A stretch of DNA of 64,000 bases, from assembly GCA_020086605.1 (NCBI GenBank), contig JACBWW010000052.1, positions 111,396 to 175,395 of the forward strand. The letters are read 5' to 3'. Shown here one piece after another: positions 12,685-24,800 of this stretch; position 1 is the first letter of the stretch, and every line of letters starts with the position of its first letter. The notes beneath the pieces are model-generated. The model was not told the origin of the DNA, did not search any database, and saw only the letters and a list, made by a program, of their open reading frames with translations. Both the position numbers and the translations under genes were made by a program. The stretch is from Lanius collurio (taxonomy: Eukaryota > Chordata > Aves > Passeriformes > Laniidae).

Positions 12685-13997
12685 TGCAGATGGGTTGTTA
12701 GATCCACGTACTACATAAATCCCTAACAGCTTCCTGCCACTGACACATTTAGCAGTTGGAGTTACCTGCAGAACTAATTCTGAGTTAGAAAATGGGTTTG
12801 GTTGCCTGAATCTGTTTGAAATATGTAGCCAGTTGTACTTGAAGGTACACATACAACAAATATTTTATTAATGCTGGCTTAGGAGACACACCTATGTCTC
12901 TGGGTGGATTTCTCTCTCTTCCCAGGTAATGATGGGAGGTGATGAGAAAGGTGAATTAAAATTACATGCTTTGCTTGCAATGATTATCCCTAGGTAAGGT
13001 GATGCTTCTAAGTGCCCCTGTTGGCTTTGATGGTGGAAAGTCTTACAGACTCATATTTGGTCTTGTGCTTATCGTGTCCCCTACACCATCAGTGCTGTGC
13101 CCCCCACCTCTGCTTGTTGGTCTCTGCCGCCCTTGTCATCCTTGAAGCTGCAGTGCCATACACGGGGTTCAGCTGCATATGATGGTTCTCTTCCAGAAGC
13201 ACCTCTTCTGAGCCATCTGCTGGGATGGTGTTTGCCATCCTGCTTTAATTTTTGGTTTGTGATAGCATTGTGGGTATTTTTGACATGGGTTGTTGTTTTC
13301 CCTTCTCCATGTGCAAACACATACAGTTCCTACATAGATGATTTTTCTGAAGTGTCAGAAGGAAACAGTAGTCTCTGAATGAAGTTTAGTTCTTGAGATG
13401 ATCTTTTGGAATGAGGGGAGGGCAGGCAAGTGTCTGCTGATGCCCTTGTCTCCAGGGGAAATCACAGGAGACCAAAGAGTAGGCTCTTGGAAGGTGCTAC
13501 AGTTCACAGTTAGCCACATCTTTTTGTCAGCTTTGCCTATACCGTTATGAGGTGAGGCACTCATTTTGAACAATTATTATGGCTTTTAGAGATACATCCC
13601 TCTCTCCCTACACCTGATACCAGTTCTGAATGAGTTCATACTTCAAGTCAGTTGTGGTTGGTCTGCCAGCAGGTTTGATGGGTCTGTGGACTATTTCTGA
13701 TAACTACCAAAGTAAGTGAGTGTGAGGAAAAAAGACCAGCTTCCATAAGCCTAGCCTTTCTGGGCTAGGATGTACATTTTGTACACCTATTTTTAGTGCC
13801 TCTTGGAATGTGAACTGGATACAGTTATGCTGAGCCTTGGTTGGCTGTGTGGCATGTTCTGCTATCAGCTGAAAAACCCCAGTGAAAAGGCCTGTTAAAT
13901 GTTGAAAGGAAAGATATCACAGTGAAGCCTTGAAGGGGAAGATAGTACAGTGAGTGTAGAGAGTAGAGAAGGTTGGTGTTAATGGTGTGGGGAGGAT

Positions 13998-14501
13998 TGG
14001 TACAGCACTTTGGTCCCAAGAAACTGTTGCAGCCTCACCTCAAGGCCTGTGTTCAGCTTTGGGCACCCCAATATAAGAAAGATCTAAATCTGTTTAAGAG
14101 AATCCAAAGGAAGGATGGAAAAATGGTGAAAGGCCTGGAGAGGAAGCCATATGGGGAACATCTGAGGACACTTGGTCTGTTCAGCCTGGAGGAGACTGAG
14201 CAGAGGCCTCACTGCAGTCAACAGCTTCCTCAAGAGGGGAAGATCACTTCTCTGTGGTGCCCAATGACAGGACGTGAGGGAACAGGTGGAGCTGTGTCAA
14301 GGGAGGTTTGGGTTGGATATTAAGAACAAGTTTTTCACCTAGAGGTGGTTTGGCATGGGAGCAGACTCCCTAAGGAAGTGGTCATAGCCCAAGGCTGCCA
14401 GAGTTCAAGAAGCATTTGGACAATGCTCTCAGGCATGTGGTGGGACTCTTGGGGCTATTCTGTGCAAGAACAGTAGCTGGACTTTGATGATTCTATGATT
14501 T
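13998..14501 (+). repeat. CR1 LINE 3' end
   Basis: A 5'-truncated CR1 on the + strand. Translation of the first part gives the C-terminal end of the CR1 reverse-transcriptase protein, with WAPQYKKDLNLFKRIQRKDG and then ERKPYGEHLRTLGLFSLEE. Next come the 3' UTR words for the 'aagaacaagtttttcacct' segment and the terminal 'gatgattctatgatt' short repeat typical of CR1 ends. The frame is broken and the element inactive. CR1 is the dominant LINE of birds and other reptiles. Confidence 0.9.
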
Positions 14502-16281
14502 GGTGTTTCCTTTCGATTAAAGTTGGTGGCTTTATGTAGTGCTTGTACTGGCATTTATGTTCGAATCACAAGTGTGTTTGAGGAGAAGGTGGTGGTGTGC
14601 TGGTGCACTGGGCTTGATGCTATACTGCAGAATGCTTGGGATGACATCTTCCACAGTGGAATTTAACTAGATAATGTTTTCTAGGAACACACCTGAAACA
14701 TGCTGCCCCCTTACAGGTGCCAACAGCATGTAACTGGAATAATTGTGATTGGAGATGAAGTTTAGTGAGGACTGGTGTAAATAGTTCTATTTTGCTTGTT
14801 GTCTCCATGTCTAATGCAGTTGTAGCTGCAGAGGTGGTGGGAGACCAGTGCCTTGTGTCTGTGACAGCTTGTAGCTGTTTGTCTAAGGTAGTGTATGTGC
14901 CACATTGTAGTCAGAAATGTATCAGTGCATGCTGAAAGAAAAAAAGTGAGTATCAAACTCCTTTGGAAATTTCCTTTTGGTGGGTTGGTTATTGTAAGGA
15001 GCTGCTGGCTCTCCTGTTTACCACTGTCACCTGTCTAACAAAGGCACTGGGTTCTCTGTCTCCATGGTGAGAACCTGTGGTTATACACCACTCTCCTTGT
15101 GCTAAGGCTGCAAATAAAGGGGATGGGGATATAAATAGTGTTTGCAAGGAGAGAAGTTCAGCTTGAAGAGAATGTTGTTTTTTGGTTATTTTCATCACTC
15201 CCCTTTTGATGGGGGGGGAAATGGCATGCAGCCATTTGGAGGAGACCGATTGAAGCAATCTATATCTCTTACAAAGCACTTTGTGATTCCTTTATGTATT
15301 TTATGAGCAAATTTCTATGAGGGCATGGTCACATCCACTGTTGTGAATGAAAGTGTGCTTAGCCGAGTGTCTGGGACCCAGGCTCCCCAAGCATCCCTTC
15401 TGAGCCTCAGGGGCTATTTGATTGTTGCTTAAAAGAGCAGTGCAATAGCAAGGAGTAATTTCCTGCTTTGGGGTAACTGTTGCATTCTCTTCTGGCTGCA
15501 AAATGGGTGTTTTAAGGATGTGGTTTGTGTGTTATGGTTGGATGTAGGCTATAGCTGGCCAAGTTCAATGCCTAACCTGCATCTGTGTTTATGGTTTTGG
15601 TTGGGTTTTTGGTTTTGTTTTTTTTTTTTTTTCCCTAGTTGATGGCTACTTAGAATCTAATGAAATTCAGAGAGATTATTACTCAAAACACATAGAGAAG
15701 GTAAAATTTCCTTGTGTGGTTTATTTTTGGTGAAGATACCAAACAGCTTCATAGATGTCAAAATGAAATGACCCCTGCTAAAAGGGGTAATGACTCCAGG
15801 GTGTAAATATGAAATGGGTGAAATCCAAGTCTGAAATGGCACTGCAGGCTCTTGAGGTAGGAGACTGTGTGCTTGTGTGTTGTGTATGCATATTAAACAT
15901 AACTAATGCTAATTATGAATAGCTTATAGTGCCTGTCTGAGGAAAGAGTCAGATGGACAGGGCTCATTAATACCTCTGAATTTGTATTTGCTTGAGTAGA
16001 AAATGTGAGCTTGAGGTTGTCTTAGACTCCCTTCCATTTTAAGAAATAGTATATTAAATTATTCTGGCTAATATTATCCTAAAGTTTACCTCTAGAGTAA
16101 CAGAATGAAAGGCGGAGTGTAGCTGCTTGGGCAATACTGAGACCTTACTTTATTTCCTTTGATTGTGTCTCTACAAGCAAATTTAGTATCAGCTCCCTGG
16201 CGTCAGGCGAAATCACAATAGTGACAGCGCAAGTGTAGGGTTGAACACTCCAGCTCTTGGTGGTAAACCCAACAAACAAAA
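14502..16281. other. Intronic unique DNA
   Basis: No exon or repeat recognised apart from a T-rich run at about 15617-15633. The G run at 15210-15219 and scattered open frames carry no recognisable motif. Confidence 0.5.
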
Positions 16282-16287
16282 CCATCT
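16282..16287. repeat. Target-site duplication (ccatct), left copy
   Basis: Identical to 16622-16627. Confidence 0.8.
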
Positions 16288-16621
16288 TGCTGTGGCCCGA
16301 AGCAGGGGGAGAAATCACACCAATATGATGCATGTAACAAGCTCTGTTTATTGTTCTCCAGTATGGCCAATTATACAGTTTTTTGGTTCCGTGCACGCGA
16401 TCACGCAACCCCCTATTGGTCTATCCCTAAAAGCACGCGCGCTGCATGCACCCTCAAGCTACTTTCTATTGGCTATATGTAAAAAGCGTAACTTCCCTGT
16501 TGGTCCCAGGTGTGTGTACTTCGTGTGCTATGTGACTTCCCTATTTCTCCTAGGTCCGTAAGCTGTGTGTCCCTTGGTCTAAAGCCTTTCATACTGTTTC
16601 AGGATCCCTAGGGCCCCAACA
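16288..16621 (-). mobile_element. Solo LTR, ERVK-like, 334 bp
   Basis: Flanked by an exact 6-bp duplication, ccatct, at 16282-16287 and 16622-16627. On the minus strand it begins TGTTGGGG and ends GGCCACAGCA, matching the TG...CA rule. A TATA-like tataatt and a nearby AATAAA (about 16345-16350 on +) lie in the expected promoter/poly(A) arrangement. It is CpG-rich compared with its surroundings (cgcacgcg-type words at 16390-16445), suggesting that methylation decay has had less time to act. No viral genes accompany it. Confidence 0.85.
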
Positions 16622-16627
16622 CCATCT
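16622..16627. repeat. Target-site duplication (ccatct), right copy
   Basis: Identical to 16282-16287. Confidence 0.8.
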
Positions 16628-16915
16628 CTAGAAAATGATAATGTTACACAATTAGAAAAATAAATAGAACCCACCCTGATAGTTTTATATAGGTCAGTAA
16701 AGATTTCAAAGAACGTATCTGCGTTTTCGTGCTCTTTTGCTGAAAGTTGTGATGTTGATAAACTACTTCACTATCCAATACTATGCTGTTTAGTCTTCTT
16801 TATTAACACCTGAATTACTTTTCAGCTTTCATCTTTACTTCTTCATAAGAACAATACAATTAAGTTGAGCAGCAGAGTTCAGATGTTATGCTTGAGGTAA
16901 TTCTTAATAATTTTT

Positions 16916-17684
16916 TGTAGTGGTTTTGTTCAGATCATCTCTTACTTACTTACTTTATCTCTGTGACATAAGAATTAGGAGAAAACAAAGCAGGCACAAA
17001 CTTAAAAGACTCTAAGAAGTTTATTAGCAGACCTAAAAGAAGGAAACAAAAGTTAGAATCAGACTAATCCCTTAGAACACTTTTCCTCCTCTCACTTTTT
17101 CCACGCTGATAATGTAGAAACAACCCTTGAGATTTCAGTCAGTTTACCACCTTTATAATCTTTTCAGTTCACATAAAGAGATAGGAGTCTCTGAGTCTTT
17201 CTTGCTGACCTTATGGAGACATTCCCACTAGAGACAGCTCTCTTATGGGTTCAACATCACAGCAAAACAGCCGCCTGGGAGGTTTCTGCTTGCAGTGAAA
17301 AAGTCCCTAACCTCGAATCACCGCTTTTTCCCACAGCTGCTTTTCGAGGGTTTCTATTTGAGCTAACATGGGGTGTCAATTTAAGGTTGAGCCGTTCAGG
17401 AGCAAGGCCTTCTTTACTCATCTCTAGGAGCAATCTTCATCTCTAGGATCAGGGTTCATCTTCGCATTGACCCCTCTTGGTTCCTTGCTATGGTCGGTTC
17501 AATCAGTGGATCAGTCCAGAGAGCTTTCCCTGGCTCTGTCTATCTTAACATGTGATTCGCAGAGGCATGTCAAACTCCTAAGTGGCTTAAACCTTGCCAA
17601 TAATCAAGCCAGACAATTGATTGGTTCTGATCAGAACTAGAAGGACTTTTGTGCAAAAAACCACTTCCGTGTCAAACCACGACA
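16916..17684 (-). mobile_element. Solo LTR, ERVL-like, 769 bp
   Basis: On the minus strand it starts TGTCGTGGTTTGACAC and ends AAAACCACTACA; the two ends are inverted complements of each other (tgt-gtggttt), a trait of this group of avian LTRs. A poly(A) signal AATAAA lies at 17020-17025 (as tttatt on +), followed by 'cttttaagtttgtgcctg', which closely resembles the region after the poly(A) signal in the LTR at 34605. TTTTT on both sides could be a 5-bp target duplication but is low complexity and weak. No viral coding sequence is attached. Confidence 0.75.
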
Positions 17685-17689
17685 TTTTT

Positions 17690-20500
17690 TTATAAGAAAC
17701 ACCCATTTATAATTAAATTAATATATGGTCGAATACTCAGATGATTTGCAGAAGGGCTAATGCTCTAGCAGAATGTATTTTAAAGAATTTTTACCAGGCT
17801 AATTTAAATGCTACTCATCTACTCCTATGTTTTTCTTAAACTAACAGTCTGTTAAGAATTTCCAGCTGTCTATTATTTATTCTTTCAGATTTTCTTAATT
17901 AAAATAATAATTAAGAAATAAAACTATCATCGTATCTGTAATTTCAAAAAGTTTTAGTGAGTAGCTCATGGCCCTTTATTAGAAGTGTTTTTTAGTGTCA
18001 CAGAAAACTGCTACAATCTTACAAAGAGGTTTGGACAGAACTACAATGTATCTTTCAGCCACTGCTGTAGGTATTTCCCAATGTGATTCTTGGAAGTGCA
18101 AAAATAATCAAGGTATGCAATGCAAGAACAGGAAACCATAGTCAGTTATTGTCATCTAGGTAATAGTCCCAGTTTGATGTTTCACTGGTATGCTCATTTT
18201 TTTCTTGATTACCTGGAGAGTGTCACTTTTTAGTCTGCTTGGAATAAGGAATAAATGTGTACTGGGTGGGATGCTGTTCTCTCAATGTAGAGTATTTCTG
18301 TGCTAATTATCTATTGAGTCAATCAATGGAATATATTTTAAAACAGTGAAATTAAATGAATGCCAGTTGCAGATGTAGTCCTGCAGGTGGAATAAATAAC
18401 CAGGTATAAATGAAGCAAATACTATGTTGACTATGCATTTTACATATCTTGAAGCTGAATGTACTTAAAGAAGCAGTCAGTGTGTACAGTACATGCGCAT
18501 TTCTAGCCACTGCAGCACTGATTGACAGCGTGTCTTCCCCAGTCATTGTTATTGCTGGAAGAGGTATTCTGTCTTACCTGTAATGGCAAGTAGATCAGGC
18601 TGACACAGATGTGACTAGACGGGGCTCTGCTGCCTGTCAGGGCCTTAGAAGCAAGAAGAGGTTGGAGCTGTAAGGGTATGAAGAGGAACAGCTGGATAAG
18701 GCAGCTCATGTGTGAACAGCAGGCGCTTTTCTTTTGCAGACAGCAAGCAGTGTTTTCAGAAGTGTAATAAGCTTTCATGGATAGCACTATTGTCACCAAA
18801 GCATTATGTGTGACTTTCAGATGTTTGCTGGCATTGGTGTTCCAGTGTTAGGTTGGCAGCAGAGAGGAAATGCATGGAGGTAGCTGACAAAAACCCTAAA
18901 TTTTGAGTTGCTACTCTCAAATGAGAATGAAAGGAAAAGTAAAAGGTTCTGCCCATCTTGGAGGGAGATGTCTTAACTCTGACTCTGAAAGCTAGACAAC
19001 TGGCCTTGGTCTGAGGCTGGTTGTCTAGAGGGTGATCTTTGGTCTCCACAAGTTCATAGAAGCAGAAAATGTGTAAACCCAAGTTCATGTAGTCACTGTA
19101 GTATGAGTAGTGCAAAATTATTAAGGTTTACTATTGATAAGCAGTGATGCATTATTGCAGGGATGAAGAGAGTAAGGCATGGGCTTTACGCAGTAGTTGT
19201 GATAGGTTTATATGTGTGTCCTTCTGCTATCTGCCACAATTAGGTTTGAATAGCCTTGTGAAACCTAGGCTAAGGTTGCTTGTGAGCAGGATACAGAAAA
19301 TAAAGATATGAAATTTGATGACAGAGAAAATGTTTGACTGTGACAGCAGGACTCCTAAAAACCTACATATACTGGAATCTCAGCACTCTGACATAAAAAC
19401 GCTTCCTATTTGTATTACATTTTAGACTTTACTGTGTCACTTGAGACTATTTGCTTGCAGCTTCAGAACTTGTGATTTATTGAGAATATCACTTTAAAGT
19501 AACATCAACTGAGGCAAATACCATCAATCATGTGCTCTGATGGACACAGGTCTGGAGGCAGGGCAGGGTGTGTGGTCCCAGTCTGGTGTGGTGCAGTTTC
19601 AGAGCTTCAGAGCTCTGCTGCTTGAGGAATGAAGACCATCATATGCAGGCCATCTGTGATGATAGAGACTACAGGTGGCTAGTTCTGGGGTGTGGGATAA
19701 ATAAGCATGGCAGCTTTTCAGTCAAAGGAGAATCCTGCCAGCCTGGGAGTCATCCTTTTTTCCTGCACTTCTACTGCCCCAAGTTCTTCTTGAAATAGAA
19801 GAAAACTGCCCTGAAAATACAGCATTGTTGTGTGTAAGATTGTATGCTGTGCTTAAGCTTAGGAGTATAGATGGTTTTAAGTTTTGAGGTTTTAACTAGC
19901 CAATACTTGAAGAGTGATCACTACTGATAATTCTGTTCTTCTGCCATAACTGAAGTTAAAATGAATATAAATGAGAAGTACTGGGAGCCATTTGAATTTT
20001 TCTGCCTAGAAGGCACTCAGAAGAATTGTTTTAGAGGTGGATGGTGTTTCATGTGGCTGCTTGGCCTTTATGGATTATCCTTCTCGAAAAAAAAAATCAG
20101 TTATTGTTACTGTATCCTTACAGTTTCTGCTGAATTAGGATAAAAATAAAGTGCTGGAATTGTGTTTATAGTCAGGAATAGTAATAAAAAGAGCGGCCCA
20201 AATCAGGCTTTTTTTGTCACTGACTTCACTTTCAGTGCTGTATTAAAAACCCACAGTGTACTTGTTTTCAGTTATTTTCATTCAGCGTTGCAAATGGACA
20301 AGAAGGGAAAGAGGTTTCTTGTTTATTATATTATGCATTTTCATGTGTGCTTGCTAACGGTTCCCACAGAAATGCCTCACTTCCCAGGTGCCCTCACATG
20401 ACAGGGACGAGGTTCTGTGAGGGCAGCTGAACAATGGGGGTGATAGTTCATCTAGCATGGAGGTGTTGCTGAGGTGGAGTTAGCCCATGCTCTGTGTCAA
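17690..20500. other. Intronic unique DNA
   Basis: AT-rich; nothing recognisable beyond short open frames on both strands. Confidence 0.5.
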
Positions 20501-20504
20501 AATT

Positions 20505-21297
20505 GGTTCCATAAAGGAAAAGAGATGGGTTGATCCTCGAAATGGAGGAACAGGCTGTCCCAATGTGCTGGAAGATGAGCAGGTGGGGAAGAAGATCGAC
20601 CAGGTTGAACAGAAAAGCTGTAACTCAGGGGGAAAGGATAAGAATTTAAGACCTTTGGAAAAAGGGGAGGATAACTCAGAAGGACTGCAAGGATATTATG
20701 ATGTTATGCAGGAAGAAAATTAGAAGGGACATAGCCCAACTAGAACTTAATCTGACTACTACCATAAAGACAATAAAAAATATTTTTATAAATACACTAA
20801 CAAGAAAATCAGGGCTACAGAGAATCTCCGTCCTTTATTGGATGCACAGGGAAACATGATGACAAAGGATGAGAAAAGGCTGAGGTACTTAATGCCTTCT
20901 TTACCTCATTCTTTAATAGTAAGACTCATTGTTCCCTGAGTACCCAGCTCCCGGAGCTAGAAGATTGGGATGGGGAGCAGAAGGAAGCCTTGTAATCCAA
21001 GGGGAAATGGTCAGTGATCTGCTAAATGCCTTAGACATACACAACTATGGCACCAGATGGGATGCAGGGGAGGATCAAAGGAGACCTTAACACTCTGCCT
21101 GACAGGAGGTTGTAGCCAGGTGGAGTTGATCTCATGTCCCAGGTAACAAGCATGGGACAAGAGGAAATGGCGTCAAGGTGCACCAGGGGATGTTTAGATT
21201 GGATGCAGGGAAAATTTTTTGGCTGAAAGGGCTGACAGGCACTGGAACAGACTGTCCAGGGCAGTGGGAGGCACCATCCCTGGAGGGATTTAAAAGA
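20505..21297 (+). repeat. CR1 LINE, left part (interrupted copy)
   Basis: Fragments of CR1 ORF2 are readable in order: 'agaatctccgtcctttattggatgc', 'acaaaggatgagaaaaggc', 'cttaatgccttctttacctc' and 'gagcagaaggaagcc' match the region preceding the reverse transcriptase. After a large internal deletion near 21085-21120 the sequence continues in the 3' part (ggctgaaagggctgacaggc, catccctggagggattt). The copy then breaks off at about 21297 and resumes at 21684. Frames are broken throughout. Confidence 0.85.
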
Positions 21298-21683
21298 TCT
21301 TTTATTGTGGTTAGGAATGATATTCCCCAATTTAGTGCTTCTGTCAAGACTCTCCCAAACTAGACACAGCTCACTGGCTTCTCACCTCCACCTTCCCCCC
21401 TCCTTCTTGTTCCGGGGTGGACCTGAGAATTAGAGGCACACAAAAGAGAAAATCATGGGTTGAGATAAGAGCAATTTACTGGAAAGAACAATGAGATGAG
21501 AAATATAAATAGTAACAGCAACAATATTTGTAACAAAAGGTATAAGATAAATTATTTACATGGAAAGTGAAACAGTACCATACTGCTGCCACAGTGTGAG
21601 ATGATATCAAATAACAGTAGTCTGGCCGTGCCCTCTTCCTGGCTGCGGTAAAAAATAAACCCTGTTCTGACTGAAACTAGAGC
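21298..21683. mobile_element. Unidentified insertion inside a CR1, possibly LTR-derived
   Basis: This roughly 386-bp stretch separates two CR1 3'-end pieces that are contiguous in the family (…ttcaaaaga | acgtgt…atgtggcac). It is purine-rich on + with taacagcaaca and ataaatagtaacag words like those in avian LTR/ERV sequences. No clean TG...CA ends or target duplication could be found. It could be part of an ERV or a filler sequence. Confidence 0.45.
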
Positions 21684-21800
21684 ACGTGTGAAATGTGGCA
21701 CTTAAGGGCCATCTTCAGTGGTAGATTTGGCAGTGCTGGAGGACTTGTTGGATCTGATGATTTTGAAGGACTTTTCCAACCTAAATGATTTTGAGATTCT
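21684..21800 (+). repeat. CR1 LINE, terminal 3' part of the interrupted copy
   Basis: Continues with 'atgtggcacttaagggcc', 'tggatctgatgattttgaagg' and 'ttttccaacctaaatgatt', the standard CR1 3' terminus, ending in decayed terminal repeats. Confidence 0.85.
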
Positions 21801-24800
21801 CTGAGCACTTACATCTTATGCCAGTATGTTAAGGGATGATGCCACAGCCAGTTAGTTCTATTACTATCTGGAAACCTGTCCTTAGATTAATTGGGTGGAT
21901 TTAATTGATTTTCCACACATCCTCTCTTCCATAGCAAAATAAGCTTTGAGTCTGCATATAAACCAATGTATACTTTTTTTCTTCTATATATTGTCCTCAT
22001 TGCCCATTGATGACAATTAGACCATGGCTGTATGTCATTGTTGCTAACAAACAGGTTTTGCACAGACTCCTGTAATGTGTTGCTGTGCTGGGGCTGTTCA
22101 GTGTCATGTACTGCCAACTTGGGTGCTCATGGATTCCTCTTAATCAATTCGGCCTCAATGTGACCCAAATAAAGTGTTGCCCTCTATGATCTTGTTACCT
22201 TCACACCCTGTAGTTTACACTGAGTATTTTGATGCTTGCCTGACCACACACAAGTTTATTTTCTGATTTTTGTAATTTGTGATAAACTGGATGGAGAATT
22301 AGAAAAAGGTTTAACATTTCTGATAAAAAATAAAACCCTAGGTGATCCATATGCATATGTACTTCATCTATGTTTAATTTATATTTGTGTGGTAGTTCAG
22401 AATTGTTTGTCTTGGCCCTTATGCTGGTGGAAGGAAGGCCGGGCTCTCAGCCTGGATTGGTGGCCGAGTTTATCCCTGTATTGACATTTAGAAGCGGGCA
22501 GTCCTTGGGATGCTTTACTTATCTACATTGATTTTCAAAACAAGAAATCAACAGAACGTCCTCTTGGTGCTGGTCTTACAAGTTTCTTGGTTGATAAGTG
22601 GTATCTGTAGCTTTGGTGGTAACTGGTTTCACAGGGAAACATCATTCTGCTTGGGGGAAATGAGGGGTGCTCCTCACCAGTGCATTGATCTGGTTAGGTG
22701 AGGAGCATTTCATGTTTCACCTGTGGGTCTTTGTGGGACACTCTCCTGAATTTACTATTAGTTTTGTTTGTGAGGAAATAAATCTCCATTTTACTATTTA
22801 AATTGTGTCCTTGGAAAACTGGCTAGAGGTTTGTATTTCCCTGTGGATTTAATTGGTGTATGAGATAGAATTGTCATTGCTGTGCCATTGTATACACAAT
22901 ATACAGTACTGCAGTCTTGTTTGTGCAGAAAAAGGTACAAGGTTCCTTTTTGTTTACTTCTTTTCAGTTGCTCAGAATTCAGAGCTATATTTTGTAGACA
23001 GCCTAGGTACTGATTTTTATAAGGAGTCATACTGCTTTGCATTCTTTCATTTGGTTTTGTGTTCCTTGAAACTTGGTAGGCATTTACATTGCAGCTGTCT
23101 TTGCAAATGGTTTCCAAAACTGAATGCTATTTTGCATTGACAAGTAGCAAATGCTTTCTGTAATGCTTTAATCTTATATTTCCACCTTTCAAGTGTCAGC
23201 AGAACTGTCTGGGTAAGGCTTGCAGGAGGTGTGGGCTAAAAGGTGAAAAAAGTGGGAGTCCTTCCCCTCCTTTGGCATCCCCTCATTCTTGTCCCCCCTT
23301 CCTTACTGAATTTGTTCTCTGAGAAGAGCCAGAATTGGTTTCTTCTGAAGGGAGCTATTGTTGTCGGGTGTATTTCTGTTACAGCTTGTCCCATTTTACT
23401 AATGTCAAGGAAAGAAATGTCCTGTTGTGGTAGAAGGCTCTGCTTTCCATTCCTTGTGAGCTGTCCTTGGCGAAGAAAGAGGAAGTGTTTGTTACCTTGC
23501 TTTTGCCCTTGCGCATTTTTTTACACAATAATGTGTAAAAAATGAGTTGCCTGTGCAGGCTCAGAATGAAAACATCAGGCATGTAACACTGAGCCCTTCC
23601 AAGAATAAATGCCTGAGTATTTTTGTATTGTGCTGGAGATCTAGGATTCATGAGACTGAATAGCAGCTGAGACAATGCAGGTTTTGTAGCCATGTGCTCT
23701 TTTCAGTAGGTTAAAGAATGAGGGAAGGAGTGCTTAAATGGTGGTCTGAAGAAGGTATTTGGTTATCAGAGTTGATTTGGGGTGATTGCTTTTCTAATAA
23801 TTTGCTATTTACTCTCAAGTGAGTTTCTCATCAACTTTTAGAAAAAATAAATTGCATCATAACATTGATTATTTTTTCTGAGAGACTTTGTAAGCAGTTT
23901 AATATACGGATAGCACAATAATAATATCTCCATATCCCCAAACAGAGATTTACAGAAGTTTTGGGTTTTTTTTCAGATTTTTCAGTCCTTAAAATATCTG
24001 CCTTGGTCAGTGATGTGTTTGGAGTGAAGTGACGCCAATGTTGGCTAAAGGCTCTGATTATTTTTAACAAACTTGCTACCTGACTGTAGAAAGCAAAGTA
24101 ATGTACTTTGTCAAATGTTATTTCACAGTAGAGTGTTAATGCAGGGTGACTGCCTTGCTGCATGTCCCAGGGATGTCCCTCCTGGGAGGGAGAGTGGAGA
24201 GAGCATGGCAATGTTCCATGACTCTGCAGTGACCCTGACACTTTGTGCTATTAGGACGTCTAAAAATGACTACCTAATTTTTCTAGTAAAAGATAATATT
24301 GTCTTGAGGGAGCAGAAAGGACATCCCTGTGGAGAATCTCACTGTAGCAGCGTTTTTAGGTCTGTCCACTTTACAGCTCTGACCCAGATTTTCAGCATAC
24401 TTTGATAACACTCAAACATGATTTAAACTCTTGCAGCTCTTTAATTCAGTCTACTCTTCAGTGGCAGTGATGGCTTTTCAATGGAGTTGTTTGGACATCT
24501 CTTTAAAAAGTCTCTTTTGTTTCTGTCAATGCAAAAGTACTTGGTCAGAGACCTGAATGGTCTTGCACCTAGAAAAGAAACTCCATGGTGGTTTTGACAG
24601 TCTGTTGTAGCTGCATGTGAAACCGTCTTTGTATTGCTGTCCTGTACCTTGTAATAAGCCCTAGTGCAGGAGATAAACCAGTTTTTTAGTGCTTCAGGTG
24701 TTGCTGGTTGTATACTCACGTGTCTGTTGTGTGTGGATTTATAGGGTTTGTTTATTCAGGCTAATTCTGTTTGACAGATTTTAATAAAAAGTTTTGAATC

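Larger units (their letters stand above)
8242..13997. other. Intronic unique DNA
   Basis: AT-rich, no recognisable exon or dispersed repeat. Small items inside: repeated aaatttgaatt words at 11145-11195, a G/C-rich hairpin-prone segment at 11461-11500, and the poly-T/(GTTT)n microsatellite at 12632-12684. Confidence 0.5.

Noticed and set aside
13973..14323. 116-codon frame resembling a protein
   Set aside because: It is the decayed C-terminal part of CR1 ORF2, not a host gene.
16911..17690. TTTTT as proof of a 5-bp target duplication for the 16916-17684 LTR
   Set aside because: The matching bases are a homopolymer, so the match is weak evidence; the LTR call rests on its complementary ends and poly(A) region instead.
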